A stretch of DNA of 64,000 nt from Gaetbulibacter_A aestuarii (GTDB taxonomy: Bacteria > Bacteroidota > Bacteroidia > Flavobacteriales > Flavobacteriaceae), in NCBI RefSeq assembly GCF_039537665.1, contig NZ_BAABAY010000001.1, positions 1,550,001 through 1,614,000 of the forward strand. Direction: 5' to 3'. The notes under the pieces are model-generated. The model made no database searches. It was not told where the DNA came from and saw only the letters and a program-made list of their open reading frames with translations. Positions 34,812 to 42,134 of the stretch are shown here, in pieces. Both the position numbers and the translations under genes were made by a program. Positions within the stretch are counted from its first letter, which is position 1. Each line of letters begins with the position of its first letter.

Positions 34812-34842
34812 TGTTGGGAGCCAGGCTAATCATGTAATTTTA
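34800..34842 (+). promoter_or_regulatory. FNR-like operator plus -7 box, CBS gene
   Basis: The best site in the window: AACATGATTTAAATCATGTT (34796-34815) is a perfect 20-bp palindrome. The plus-strand -7 box TAATTTTA is at 34835-34842, 33 bp from the centre. Confidence 0.75.
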
Positions 34843-34878
34843 TAGAGTGAAAAAGCATGTAAACTTAAATAGAATGCC

Positions 34879-35289
34879 ATGAAGTCAGAGTCTATTATTC
34901 CTGTTATGACATCAGACGTTATTTCGGTAAGGCCCGATCAAACCTTGTTGGATGTTAAGCATATTTATGAGCATAAAAAATGGCACCATCATATTCCCGT
35001 TGTCGAAAATGATAAATTGGTAGGTATGGTGAGTCTTGTAGATTTTATGTATCACATTGTTGGAGCGGGCATTAGTGATGATCACGAGGTTTACAAAACC
35101 TTAACGGTAAAAGATATTATGACCCAAAAACCCTTTTATCTCACTACGAAAGCTACTGTTGAAGATGTGGCTAAGGTTTTGGCTACCCATTATTATCATG
35201 CGGTACCGATTTTAGAGGATGGAAAACTGGTTGGTATAGTGTCGACTGCTGATATTATTAATTATTATTTGAGTAAAACGGTGGTCTAG
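34879..35289 (+). CDS. CBS-domain-pair protein
   Basis: 136 aa made only of two CBS motifs (about 1-60 and 70-136): IPVMTSDVISVRPDQTLLDV, HHIPVVENDKLVGMVSLVDFM and DIMTQKPFYLTTKATVEDVA, HAVPILEDGKLVGIVSTADII. Such stand-alone proteins bind AMP/ATP-type nucleotides and are frequent in hypoxia and stationary-phase regulons. Start ATG 34879 lies 37 bp after the -7 box. Confidence 0.9.
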   Translation: MKSESIIPVMTSDVISVRPDQTLLDVKHIYEHKKWHHHIPVVENDKLVGMVSLVDFMYHIVGAGISDDHEVYKTLTVKDIMTQKPFYLTTKATVEDVAKVLATHYYHAVPILEDGKLVGIVSTADIINYYLSKTVV

Positions 35290-35368
35290 CATTTTGGGAT
35301 TACAAGCTAATTAAATAACAATTTAAGCCGATAAGGCGATAATAACTATGTTCTGAATTCTTTTTAAA

Positions 35369-35638
35369 ATGAAAACAACTTTGTACCTACAAAATTTAAA
35401 GAATAAAGCGTCTGAAGCGCTTATTTTGAAACGACTTTCTGAATTTAATCATATTAAAAACATCAGTTTCAAAGAGCAATTTGGAACGATAAATTTTGAA
35501 TATGTTACCAAAGATGACATCGACATGGTAAAGCATGCACTTTCTGAAATTGGTTTTCCGCCTTTTGGCGAAAAAAATCTTCTTCGAAGAAAAAAGGCAG
35601 CCCACAAGAAAGGTAAAAAGCTCAGTGAAGCCGGTTAA
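35369..35638 (+). CDS. Small HMA-like fold protein without metal cysteines
   Basis: 89 aa with a beta-alpha-beta-beta-alpha-beta pattern (TTLYLQNLKNKASEALILKR and GTINFEYVTKDDIDMVKHAL) like heavy-metal-associated domains, but the CxxC metal site is replaced by LKNK, so metal binding is unlikely. Basic tail (LLRRKKAAHKKGKKL). Position after the CBS gene suggests the same transcript. Not a recognised family. Confidence 0.6.
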   Translation: MKTTLYLQNLKNKASEALILKRLSEFNHIKNISFKEQFGTINFEYVTKDDIDMVKHALSEIGFPPFGEKNLLRRKKAAHKKGKKLSEAG

Positions 35639-35663
35639 AATGAAATAATCAAAATGTAATATT

Positions 35664-35840
35664 ATGAAAACTGATAAAGATAAAAGTGATTGGGCCATTG
35701 GTGGTGGTCTTTTAGGTGGATTAGGTCTTGGATTTTTCTTCTTAAAAGAATCTGCCCTCATGTTTACAGGCTCCATCATTTTAGGTTTAGGAGTGGGTTT
35801 GATCATGACTGCTTTTATTCACCACTTTTCCCGAAAATAA
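35664..35840 (+). CDS. Small two-helix membrane protein
   Basis: 58 aa, ATG 35664 to TAA 35838-35840. Short charged N-terminus (MKTDKDKSDWAIGGG) then two Gly-rich transmembrane helices (GLLGGLGLGFFFL and GSIILGLGVGLIMTAF) and HHFSRK at the end. Lies in the gap between the 89-aa gene and the L,D-transpeptidase gene, in the same direction; start of the next gene is 16 bp further. Real gene likely, function unknown. Confidence 0.6.
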   Translation: MKTDKDKSDWAIGGGLLGGLGLGFFFLKESALMFTGSIILGLGVGLIMTAFIHHFSRK

Positions 35841-35856
35841 GACGAGATCATCCTTT

Positions 35857-36804
35857 ATGAATCTATTCAGAATCATATCATACTACCTGGTCCTTTTCGT
35901 TCTTTTTTTTGTTGGAAATCAGGAATCAGAGGATCGCTTTTTGGCTCTAAATTCTAATACAGACACTTACCAAAAAATTTCTAATATCGCGGTATTGAAC
36001 ATTGAACCCAATAGTAACATTCGGGTGGAGCATTATTTTGAATTTATGGATTCCATTGTAAAAAAATATGATTCCATAACGCCTTATAAATTATCGGAAC
36101 ATCTCATTGTTCGTTATAATCCATGGATCCTGGATACGCTTCAAAACACAGATTATTACAAATTGAAAGCACGAAATTCATTTGTTTACGACCAACGAAA
36201 AATGATCGTAATTCCCAAAGGAGCCAGAATACGAATTCCGGATTTAAATGAAGCAACCACACTTCAAAATTCCTTTAAAAAATTAAAAATTGATATCAAT
36301 ATCCCGGAATTTAAATTGCGTATTTACCAAGATACTTTGAAACTTTTTGAATTTGATATTCGCGTTGGGCGACATGAAAAGAAATACCTTGAAATGTCCG
36401 GTAGGATTGAAGATCTCAGAACCCGCACCGGCTCGGGTATCATAGTTAATGAAATTAAGAGCCCCCGATATATTAATCCGGTAAATAACGAGGAATATTT
36501 TGTGACAAAACGGGATGACGGGCTGGTTACAAAATTGCCTCAAATACCATTTTTAGAAACTGAAATTAATGGCCGTCGTTATGGCCAACTCATTCATCCA
36601 ACAACCAATCCGATAACCCTGGGAAAAGCGTATTCTAACGGATGTATTGGAACTCGCGAAGCTGATGCCTGGGTAATTTATTATTATGCTCCGTTAAAAA
36701 CTAAAATAAATATAAGGTACGATCTCGATGTCGTTGATGAACAAGGTAATCAGCGCCACCTAAATGATATTTATGGATATCGTAGTCTAGATTCAAAAAA
36801 GTAA
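35857..36804 (+). CDS. L,D-transpeptidase (YkuD domain)
   Basis: 315 aa. An N-terminal signal-anchor (about 4-22), a spacer to about 130, and a YkuD domain ending with the active-site motif YSNGCIGTREADAW (catalytic Cys near 268) and upstream HPTTNP (His). It makes 3-3 peptidoglycan cross-links or attaches proteins to the cell wall. Cross-linking of the wall by L,D-transpeptidases is a known stationary-phase trait, which fits its place in the island. Confidence 0.9.
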   Translation: MNLFRIISYYLVLFVLFFVGNQESEDRFLALNSNTDTYQKISNIAVLNIEPNSNIRVEHYFEFMDSIVKKYDSITPYKLSEHLIVRYNPWILDTLQNTDYYKLKARNSFVYDQRKMIVIPKGARIRIPDLNEATTLQNSFKKLKIDINIPEFKLRIYQDTLKLFEFDIRVGRHEKKYLEMSGRIEDLRTRTGSGIIVNEIKSPRYINPVNNEEYFVTKRDDGLVTKLPQIPFLETEINGRRYGQLIHPTTNPITLGKAYSNGCIGTREADAWVIYYYAPLKTKINIRYDLDVVDEQGNQRHLNDIYGYRSLDSKK

Positions 36805-36805
36805 T

Positions 36806-37822
36806 TTACACCTTTTGCGTTTGGGGCAGTTTAAAATGAAGTTCGTTCTTAGGTTTCTTTCCTTTGTCCCAGCTATCCAGATTTTCAATAGTTGTTTCGG
36901 CGATTCGTTTTAGAGCTTCATCAGTCAAAAACGCCTGGTGTCCTGTAATAATCACATTCGGCATGGCATTTAACTTAATAAGTAAATCGTCATTTGGAAT
37001 GGCCTTAGAACAATCCTTGAAGAATACACCTCTTTCAAATTCATAAACGTCCATGGCCAAGCCCTGGATCTGCTTTTTTATAAGAGCTTCTACTACATCT
37101 TTGGTATTTAAAATGGCACCCCGAGCGGTGTTCACCAACAAACAATGAGGTTTCATGATGTTTAGCAACGAGGCATCAATTAAATGATGGGTTTCTGTAT
37201 TCAAAGGGACGTGAATTGAAATAATATCGGCGTGCTCGCATAGGGTTTTCAGAGGCACGTATTTCATTTGGTATTGAACGGAAAGATGTTTGTTGGGGTG
37301 AGTATCATGACCTAGTAGTTTACAACCAAAACCATGCATAATTTTAGCCATTACTGATCCAATCTTTCCGGTTCCTATGATGCCACAGGTTTTGTTGTTA
37401 AGGTCAGTCCCAATAAGATCATCTAAATCGAAATTAAAGGCTTTTACACGTTTATTGGCCTGGATCAATTTTCGGTTTAGAGCCAGTAAAATGGCAGCAG
37501 CATGCTCGGCCACGGCATGTGGTGAGTAAGCGGGTACAAAGGCTACCTGAATATTATTTTTTTGAGCCGCGAATAAATTGACGTTATCATGGCCAACCGA
37601 ACGTAAGGTGATGTATTTTACACCAAAGTCTTTTAATTTTTCGATCACGATATTTGAAGCGTTATCCGATGTGAACAAGGATACTGCTTTAAAACCAATA
37701 GCCTTCATAGCGGTTTCAGAAGACAAGGATTCTTCCAGGAACGTAAGGTTATGTTTTCCGTTATTTGCGGCCTTCAAATAAGGAATCTCAAATTTTTTTG
37801 TACTGTAAACCAGAACTTTCAT
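36806..37822 (-). CDS. D-2-hydroxyacid dehydrogenase (D-lactate dehydrogenase-like)
   Basis: 338 aa NAD-dependent enzyme. Rossmann loop GIIGTGKIGSVMA (about 148-160), the NAD-ribose acid H/D after it (HDTH), substrate Arg in VNTARGAIL (about 234) and catalytic His in ITGHQAFLT (about 296). The LdhA-like length and KYITLRSVGHDNV segment favour D-lactate dehydrogenase over glycerate or phosphoglycerate types. Fermentative NADH disposal fits low-oxygen control; the promoter has the FNR-like operator at 37841-37883. Confidence 0.88.
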   Translation of the reverse strand: MKVLVYSTKKFEIPYLKAANNGKHNLTFLEESLSSETAMKAIGFKAVSLFTSDNASNIVIEKLKDFGVKYITLRSVGHDNVNLFAAQKNNIQVAFVPAYSPHAVAEHAAAILLALNRKLIQANKRVKAFNFDLDDLIGTDLNNKTCGIIGTGKIGSVMAKIMHGFGCKLLGHDTHPNKHLSVQYQMKYVPLKTLCEHADIISIHVPLNTETHHLIDASLLNIMKPHCLLVNTARGAILNTKDVVEALIKKQIQGLAMDVYEFERGVFFKDCSKAIPNDDLLIKLNAMPNVIITGHQAFLTDEALKRIAETTIENLDSWDKGKKPKNELHFKLPQTQKV

Positions 37823-37840
37823 GAGTAAATGACATTTTCT

Positions 37841-37883
37841 TAAAGGTATTTTATGGAGTTAAATCCAACAATGATATTTATCA
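37841..37883 (-). promoter_or_regulatory. FNR-like operator plus -7 box, D-LDH gene
   Basis: TGATATTTATCA at 37872-37883; minus-strand -7 box TACCTTTA at 37841-37848; centres 33 bp apart. Predicted 5' UTR about 13 nt. Confidence 0.7.
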
Positions 37884-38001
37884 GAAAGTGGTTTTGTAAA
37901 ATGAATTTTGTGTTTTCGTGTGGTAGTCAAAAAATAAATCAAATACATTTTATTCGAACAAAATGACCAGATATTAAAACGTCTTTATTCAAAAAATGCC
38001 A

Positions 38002-38009
38002 TATTTTTG
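38002..38009 (+). promoter_or_regulatory. -7 box (TAnnTTTG) of manA
   Basis: TATTTTTG. It covers the possible upstream start at 38007, which supports choosing the ATG at 38067. No FNR-like operator precedes it. Confidence 0.55.
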
Positions 38010-38066
38010 ATTTTTCCAACAGATATTCATATACTGTTAATTGGCGCTCACAAAACGTATTTAAAA

Positions 38067-39272
38067 ATGACAAAATTATTTTCATTAAAAGGACAAATTC
38101 AAAATTACGCCTGGGGAGGTTATACCTTTATTCCTGAATTACTTGGCCAACCTGTTACCGATAAAAAGTGCGCCGAATACTGGCTTGGGGCCCACGATAA
38201 AGCTCCGGCAGAGGTAGTTACGGGAAATGAGAAAATTCCTTTAAATTCATTTTTGAATACTGATTTAGAAGAAACAGTAGGAACCAGGGTTTTTGAGAAA
38301 TTCGGCCGTTTGCCGTATTTATTCAAGGTTTTGGATGTAAATGATATGTTGTCTATTCAGGTGCATCCCACGAAGGAAGAAGCTGAAAAAGGTTTTAAGA
38401 GAGAGAATGAATTAGGAATTCCGCTATCTGCGCCATACAGAAACTATAAGGATGACAATCATAAGCCGGAAATTATGGTGGCATTAAGTGAATTTTGGTT
38501 GCTTCATGGATTTTTACCTCAGGATGAACTCATGCACATGTTAATAAGTATTCCCGAATTTAAAAATTTGGTTTCTGTTTTTGAAGAAGGAGGTTATCAT
38601 GCCCTATACAAAGCCGTGATGGAAGAACCTCAGGAAAAAACGAATACCGTGCTTCAACCTTTAGTTGATAGAATTCTTCCTTTATACAAGGCAGGTAAAT
38701 TATCGAAAAGTACCCCGGATTATTGGGCGGCGAAAGCAGTAGATTCTGCTGAAGATGGTACCCATTTGGATAAAGGTATTTATTCCATCTATTTTTTCAA
38801 TATTGTGAAGGCAGAAAAGGGCGAAGCCATATTCCAGGATGCCGGTATACCACATGCTTATTTAGAAGGGCAAAATATGGAGCTTATGGCGAATTCAGAT
38901 AATGTGTTACGCGGTGGCCTGACTCCAAAACATGTTGATGTTCCAGAATTATTGAAACATGTTGCTTTTGAAGAAACACATCCCAATATCATGAAAGGGG
39001 AGATGCAAAATGATGGTTTAGAGCGTATTTATAAAAGCCCGGCTCCTGATTTTGAACTCAGTCAGATTAAATTAATGCCTTCACAAAATTATCAAGCCAA
39101 CTCTAAAACCGCTGAAATTATCATTGTGATTAGCGGCTCTGCTACAATAACGCAAGGCGAAACATCAATATTTTGTAAAAAAGGGGATACCGTGCTTGTT
39201 TTGGCAAACAGTCCTTATGCCATCAGAACGTCGGAGGCTGAAAGTATTCTTTACAAAGCATCGGCGCCTTAA
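38067..39272 (+). CDS. manA: Mannose-6-phosphate isomerase, class I
   Basis: 401 aa from ATG 38067 (MTKLFSLKGQIQNYAWGG). Interconverts mannose 6-phosphate and fructose 6-phosphate with zinc. Zinc ligands in IQVHPTKEEA (Gln, His), DDNHKPEI (Glu/His) and GIPHAYLEG (His). C-terminal cupin half completes the fold. Cytosolic; supplies mannose for glycans. The earlier in-frame start at 38007 lies inside the -7 box and is rejected. Confidence 0.93.
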   Translation: MTKLFSLKGQIQNYAWGGYTFIPELLGQPVTDKKCAEYWLGAHDKAPAEVVTGNEKIPLNSFLNTDLEETVGTRVFEKFGRLPYLFKVLDVNDMLSIQVHPTKEEAEKGFKRENELGIPLSAPYRNYKDDNHKPEIMVALSEFWLLHGFLPQDELMHMLISIPEFKNLVSVFEEGGYHALYKAVMEEPQEKTNTVLQPLVDRILPLYKAGKLSKSTPDYWAAKAVDSAEDGTHLDKGIYSIYFFNIVKAEKGEAIFQDAGIPHAYLEGQNMELMANSDNVLRGGLTPKHVDVPELLKHVAFEETHPNIMKGEMQNDGLERIYKSPAPDFELSQIKLMPSQNYQANSKTAEIIIVISGSATITQGETSIFCKKGDTVLVLANSPYAIRTSEAESILYKASAP

Positions 39273-39290
39273 TTGATATTAAGATTAAGA

Positions 39291-39752
39291 TTACTCGATG
39301 CGTTTGTAATTTTCAGCATAAATACGATTTCCGAGACTATCCACTTCAATTTGCGTAAACGTGCTGTCGGTTATTTCAATTTCGAATTGAAAACGGCTGT
39401 TGTCTTTAATACGATTATTCATGGCTTTTGACCCGTAGTCTAGAACCTCTGTAAGAACACCATCTTTAAAGGTGTAATCACCCACACCGAACCAATCTAA
39501 AGAATCTCCGGTTCGTAAACGACTCCACATAATTTTACTTTTGGAGTACATTTTCATTTGTTTATAATCATTGGTAGAATTAATGGTGTCGGCCACACCG
39601 TCTGAATCATAATTTAAAAAACTTACCAGCTCCCAGGCGCCTTCAAGGGTTGGTTCATCTTTCATTTGATCTTCGGCTTCAGTGTTTTTGTCCATGTCTT
39701 TACAGCTTGAAAATAGAGCTAGCAAGACAAAAAGGAAAGTATACTTACTCAT
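39291..39752 (-). CDS. Putative lipoprotein, unknown function
   Basis: 153 aa. Signal peptide with lipobox LFSSC (cysteine at 17), then a beta-rich domain starting LEGAWELVSFLNYDSDGVAD, resembling lipocalin-like or DUF-type small lipoproteins of Bacteroidota. Convergent with manA. No known function. Confidence 0.7.
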   Translation of the reverse strand: MSKYTFLFVLLALFSSCKDMDKNTEAEDQMKDEPTLEGAWELVSFLNYDSDGVADTINSTNDYKQMKMYSKSKIMWSRLRTGDSLDWFGVGDYTFKDGVLTEVLDYGSKAMNNRIKDNSRFQFEIEITDSTFTQIEVDSLGNRIYAENYKRIE

Positions 39753-39881
39753 AATGTTTGGTTTAATTGGTATACTTAAATTTACAAAAAATTATAATAC
39801 AATCTGGTGAGGAATAGATTTTTGGTATATAATCATAGGAAACTGTTAATAACTTAAGTGTAAGTTTTCTACCAAAAATTC

Positions 39882-39889
39882 TACTTTTG
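39882..39889 (+). promoter_or_regulatory. -7 box (TAnnTTTG) of trxB
   Basis: TACTTTTG, 23 bp before the ATG at 39913. Confidence 0.55.
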
Positions 39890-39912
39890 TCATTATAAAC
39901 GATATTAAGATT

Positions 39913-40893
39913 ATGGCAGAAGAAATAGAAAAAGTAAAATGTTTGATTATTGGGTCGGGACCTGCCGGATACACGGCAGCTATTTACGCAGCGAGAGCCA
40001 ATATGCGTCCGGTTTTGTATCAGGGAACACAACCCGGTGGACAATTGACAACAACCAATGAAGTTGAAAATTTTCCGGGATATCCAGATGGGATAACAGG
40101 ACCTGAGATGATGATAGAATTACAAAAACAAGCAGAGCGCTTTGAAACTGATGTGCGTCATGGCTGGATTACCAAAGTTGATTTTTCGGGCGATGTTCAT
40201 AAGGTTTGGGTGAATGATGAAAAAGAGATCCACTGCGATACTGTGATTATTTCTACAGGAGCTTCTGCGAAATATTTAGGACTGGATTCTGAACAGAAAT
40301 ATCTAAAACTAGGAGGTGGCGTTTCCGCCTGTGCCGTTTGCGACGGATTTTTCTATAGAAATCAGGAGGTCGTAATTGTTGGTGCAGGAGATTCAGCTTG
40401 TGAAGAAGCACACTATTTATCAAAACTTTGTAAAAAAGTTACCATGCTCGTGCGTCGTGACGAATTCAGAGCTTCAAAAATCATGGCAGATCGTGTTAAG
40501 AATACACCAAATATTGAAATTTTATTCAATACGGAGACTGAAGAAGTTGTTGGCGATGGTCAGGTTGTAACCTCTGTTAAGGTTTATAATAACCAGACTA
40601 ATGAAAAGAAAGAGATTCCCGCTACAGGATTTTTTGTAGCCATTGGGCATAAACCAAATACCGATATTTTTAAGGATTATTTAGATCTGGATGAAACCGG
40701 ATATATTATCAATGTTCCCGGAACCTCAAAAACGAATGTTGAAGGCGTTTTTGTTTCCGGTGATGCCGCAGACCACGTATACAGGCAAGCTGTTACAGCA
40801 GCCGGTACCGGCTGTATGGCCGCATTGGATGCCGAGCGTTATCTGGCAGCAAAAGATGCTTCATTCGAGGTATCAACCTCTACCTATAACTAA
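39913..40893 (+). CDS. trxB: Thioredoxin-disulfide reductase
   Basis: 326 aa flavoprotein that uses NADPH to reduce thioredoxin. FAD motif GSGPAGYTAAIYAARA (14-29), redox-active C140-A-V-C143, NADPH motif GAGDSACEEA (about 157-166), FAD end motif GVFVSGDAAD. Full length. Partner thioredoxin at 12288 may be served by it. Followed by tRNA-Pro after about 90 bp. Confidence 0.96.
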   Translation: MAEEIEKVKCLIIGSGPAGYTAAIYAARANMRPVLYQGTQPGGQLTTTNEVENFPGYPDGITGPEMMIELQKQAERFETDVRHGWITKVDFSGDVHKVWVNDEKEIHCDTVIISTGASAKYLGLDSEQKYLKLGGGVSACAVCDGFFYRNQEVVIVGAGDSACEEAHYLSKLCKKVTMLVRRDEFRASKIMADRVKNTPNIEILFNTETEEVVGDGQVVTSVKVYNNQTNEKKEIPATGFFVAIGHKPNTDIFKDYLDLDETGYIINVPGTSKTNVEGVFVSGDAADHVYRQAVTAAGTGCMAALDAERYLAAKDASFEVSTSTYN

Positions 40894-40984
40894 TAACAAC
40901 TACTATATAAACCAAAGATCATACTTTATGGTTTTTGGTTTGTAGTTTTTGGTAAAAAATGTTTTCTTTGAACGCATTTTAAAA

Positions 40985-41059
40985 ACGGGATGTGGCGCAG
41001 TCCGGTTAGCGTACACGGCTGGGGGCCGTGTGGTCGCAGGTTCAAATCCTGTCATCCCG
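40985..41059 (+). tRNA. tRNA-Pro (anticodon GGG)
   Basis: 75 nt without CCA. Acceptor stem CGGGATG/CATCCCG, D arm GCGC/GCGT, anticodon stem CACGG/CCGTG with loop CTGGGGG (anticodon GGG, codon CCC/CCU), T stem GCAGG/CCTGT with TTCAAAT loop, discriminator A. C1 start fits tRNA-Pro. CCA is not encoded. Confidence 0.93.
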
Positions 41060-41063
41060 ACTA

Positions 41064-41127
41064 AATAAAGGCTTTAAATTTTCGTAGAAAGCTCGCTTTC
41101 TTAAGGAAATTTAAAGCCTTTATTTTT
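41064..41127 (+). terminator. Long hairpin after tRNA-Pro
   Basis: 17-bp stem: ATAAAGGCTTTAAATTT (41064-41080) and AAATTTAAAGCCTTTAT (41106-41122), 25-nt loop, followed by a T-rich tail. Probable tRNA terminator or processing structure. Confidence 0.6.
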
Positions 41128-41276
41128 AATAAAGCAAAGCTTTATTTGCAATAAGGGTTTATTAGGATTATCCAAATCCTTTTATATAGCTCGCTTTCTT
41201 AAGGAAATTTAAAGCCTTTATTTTTAATAAAGCAAAGCTTTATTTGCAATAAGGGTTTCTTGGGATTATTTAAATC
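41089..41276. repeat. Tandem repeat of about 98 bp after tRNA-Pro
   Basis: Block 41089-41159 is repeated exactly at 41187-41257 (71 bp, offset 98 bp) and the following about 20 bp are close matches. Each block contains the hairpin-forming AATAAAGCAAAGCTTTATT. An AAATCCT core of the tRNA 3' arm recurs at 41173 and 41271. Confidence 0.85.
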
Positions 41277-41284
41277 CTGTCATC
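41271..41284. repeat. Copy of the tRNA-Pro 3' end
   Basis: AAATCCTGTCATCC at 41271-41284 equals 41043-41056 within the tRNA. It is a 14-bp remnant of the tRNA 3' arm, so the repeat was probably made by duplication through the tRNA, or it marks an old insertion end. Confidence 0.6.
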
Positions 41285-41293
41285 CAAATAGAT

Positions 41294-41331
41294 TAAGAAA
41301 CCCATTCCGATTTTTCAGAATGGGTTTCTTT
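41294..41331. terminator. Bidirectional terminator
   Basis: 13-bp stem AAGAAACCCATTC (41294-41306) and GAATGGGTTTCTT (41317-41329), followed by a T run. Separates the tRNA region from the GIN-domain gene on the minus strand. Confidence 0.8.
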
Positions 41332-41361
41332 TTGGTTGGTTAAAGTTTGTTTTTTGATTGA

Positions 41362-42090
41362 TTAGCGTTGGCTGATACTTCCGGAAACACCATTGTTTTT
41401 CTCAATGGTTTTTGGATTCCCATAATAAGATACATTTCCACCGCTTGAGGCCTTGGCTACCAAAGATTCCTTCGTGTTAACCGAAATATTAGCACCGCTT
41501 GAAGCATCAGCATTTGAAACCTGTGCGATGAGGTCCTGAGCCTTAATTTGGCTTCCACTACTGGCATCAGCTATAAGGCGATCGGTTTCTCCGGCAAGTT
41601 TCACATTACTACCACTGGAACTATGGCAATCCAAAACTTCAGTAGCAACATCTAGTTTAATGCTACTGCCACTGGATCCATTAACATCCAAATGTTTTGT
41701 GGCGATTGTGTTTGTGCTCTTTATACTACTTCCGCTGCTTCCGGAAATACCTGAAATATCTCTAAAATGTACTATCACATTTTTAGCCTTAGAGCGTCCA
41801 ATATTTTTCTTGGTATGAATCTTTAAAACATCGTCTTCAACTTCTACCAGGATAAGTTCCTGTAAATTTTCATCGGCCTCAACGCTTATTTTAGTATCGT
41901 TACCCTGAGTTAAATAAACGCTTAGACCTTCAGCAGCTTTAATGCTCGAAAAAGGCGCATTTACGCTTCGATCTTCAACAGTTACATTTCCGTTTCCTTT
42001 AACGCCACTGTTAAAATGCACATCGAAATTACAGGAAAATAGTAAGAAACTTAAGACCGTAGTGATTGTAATTCTTGCTAGTGTTGTCAT
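41362..42090 (-). CDS. GIN-domain (DUF2807-like) exported protein
   Basis: 242 aa lipoprotein-like (LLFSC at about 19). A parallel beta-helix of short Ser/Gly/Ala repeats (SGSSGSSIK, HSSSGSNVK, DASSGSQIK) typical of the head-GIN/DUF2807 putative adhesin fold. Follows the PspC gene by 45 bp on the same strand, so part of one membrane-stress cluster. Confidence 0.85.
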   Translation of the reverse strand: MTTLARITITTVLSFLLFSCNFDVHFNSGVKGNGNVTVEDRSVNAPFSSIKAAEGLSVYLTQGNDTKISVEADENLQELILVEVEDDVLKIHTKKNIGRSKAKNVIVHFRDISGISGSSGSSIKSTNTIATKHLDVNGSSGSSIKLDVATEVLDCHSSSGSNVKLAGETDRLIADASSGSQIKAQDLIAQVSNADASSGANISVNTKESLVAKASSGGNVSYYGNPKTIEKNNGVSGSISQR

Positions 42091-42134
42091 GATTAATTGA
42101 TTTTTGATTAATGATTGTTTGGTTTGTTTTGTTT

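Noticed and set aside
38007..38066. Longer N-terminus of manA
   Set aside because: The upstream start lies within the TATTTTTG promoter box and the added residues do not fit the family.
41089..41276. CRISPR array
   Set aside because: Only two copies of a long repeat with no spacers of regular size and no cas genes.
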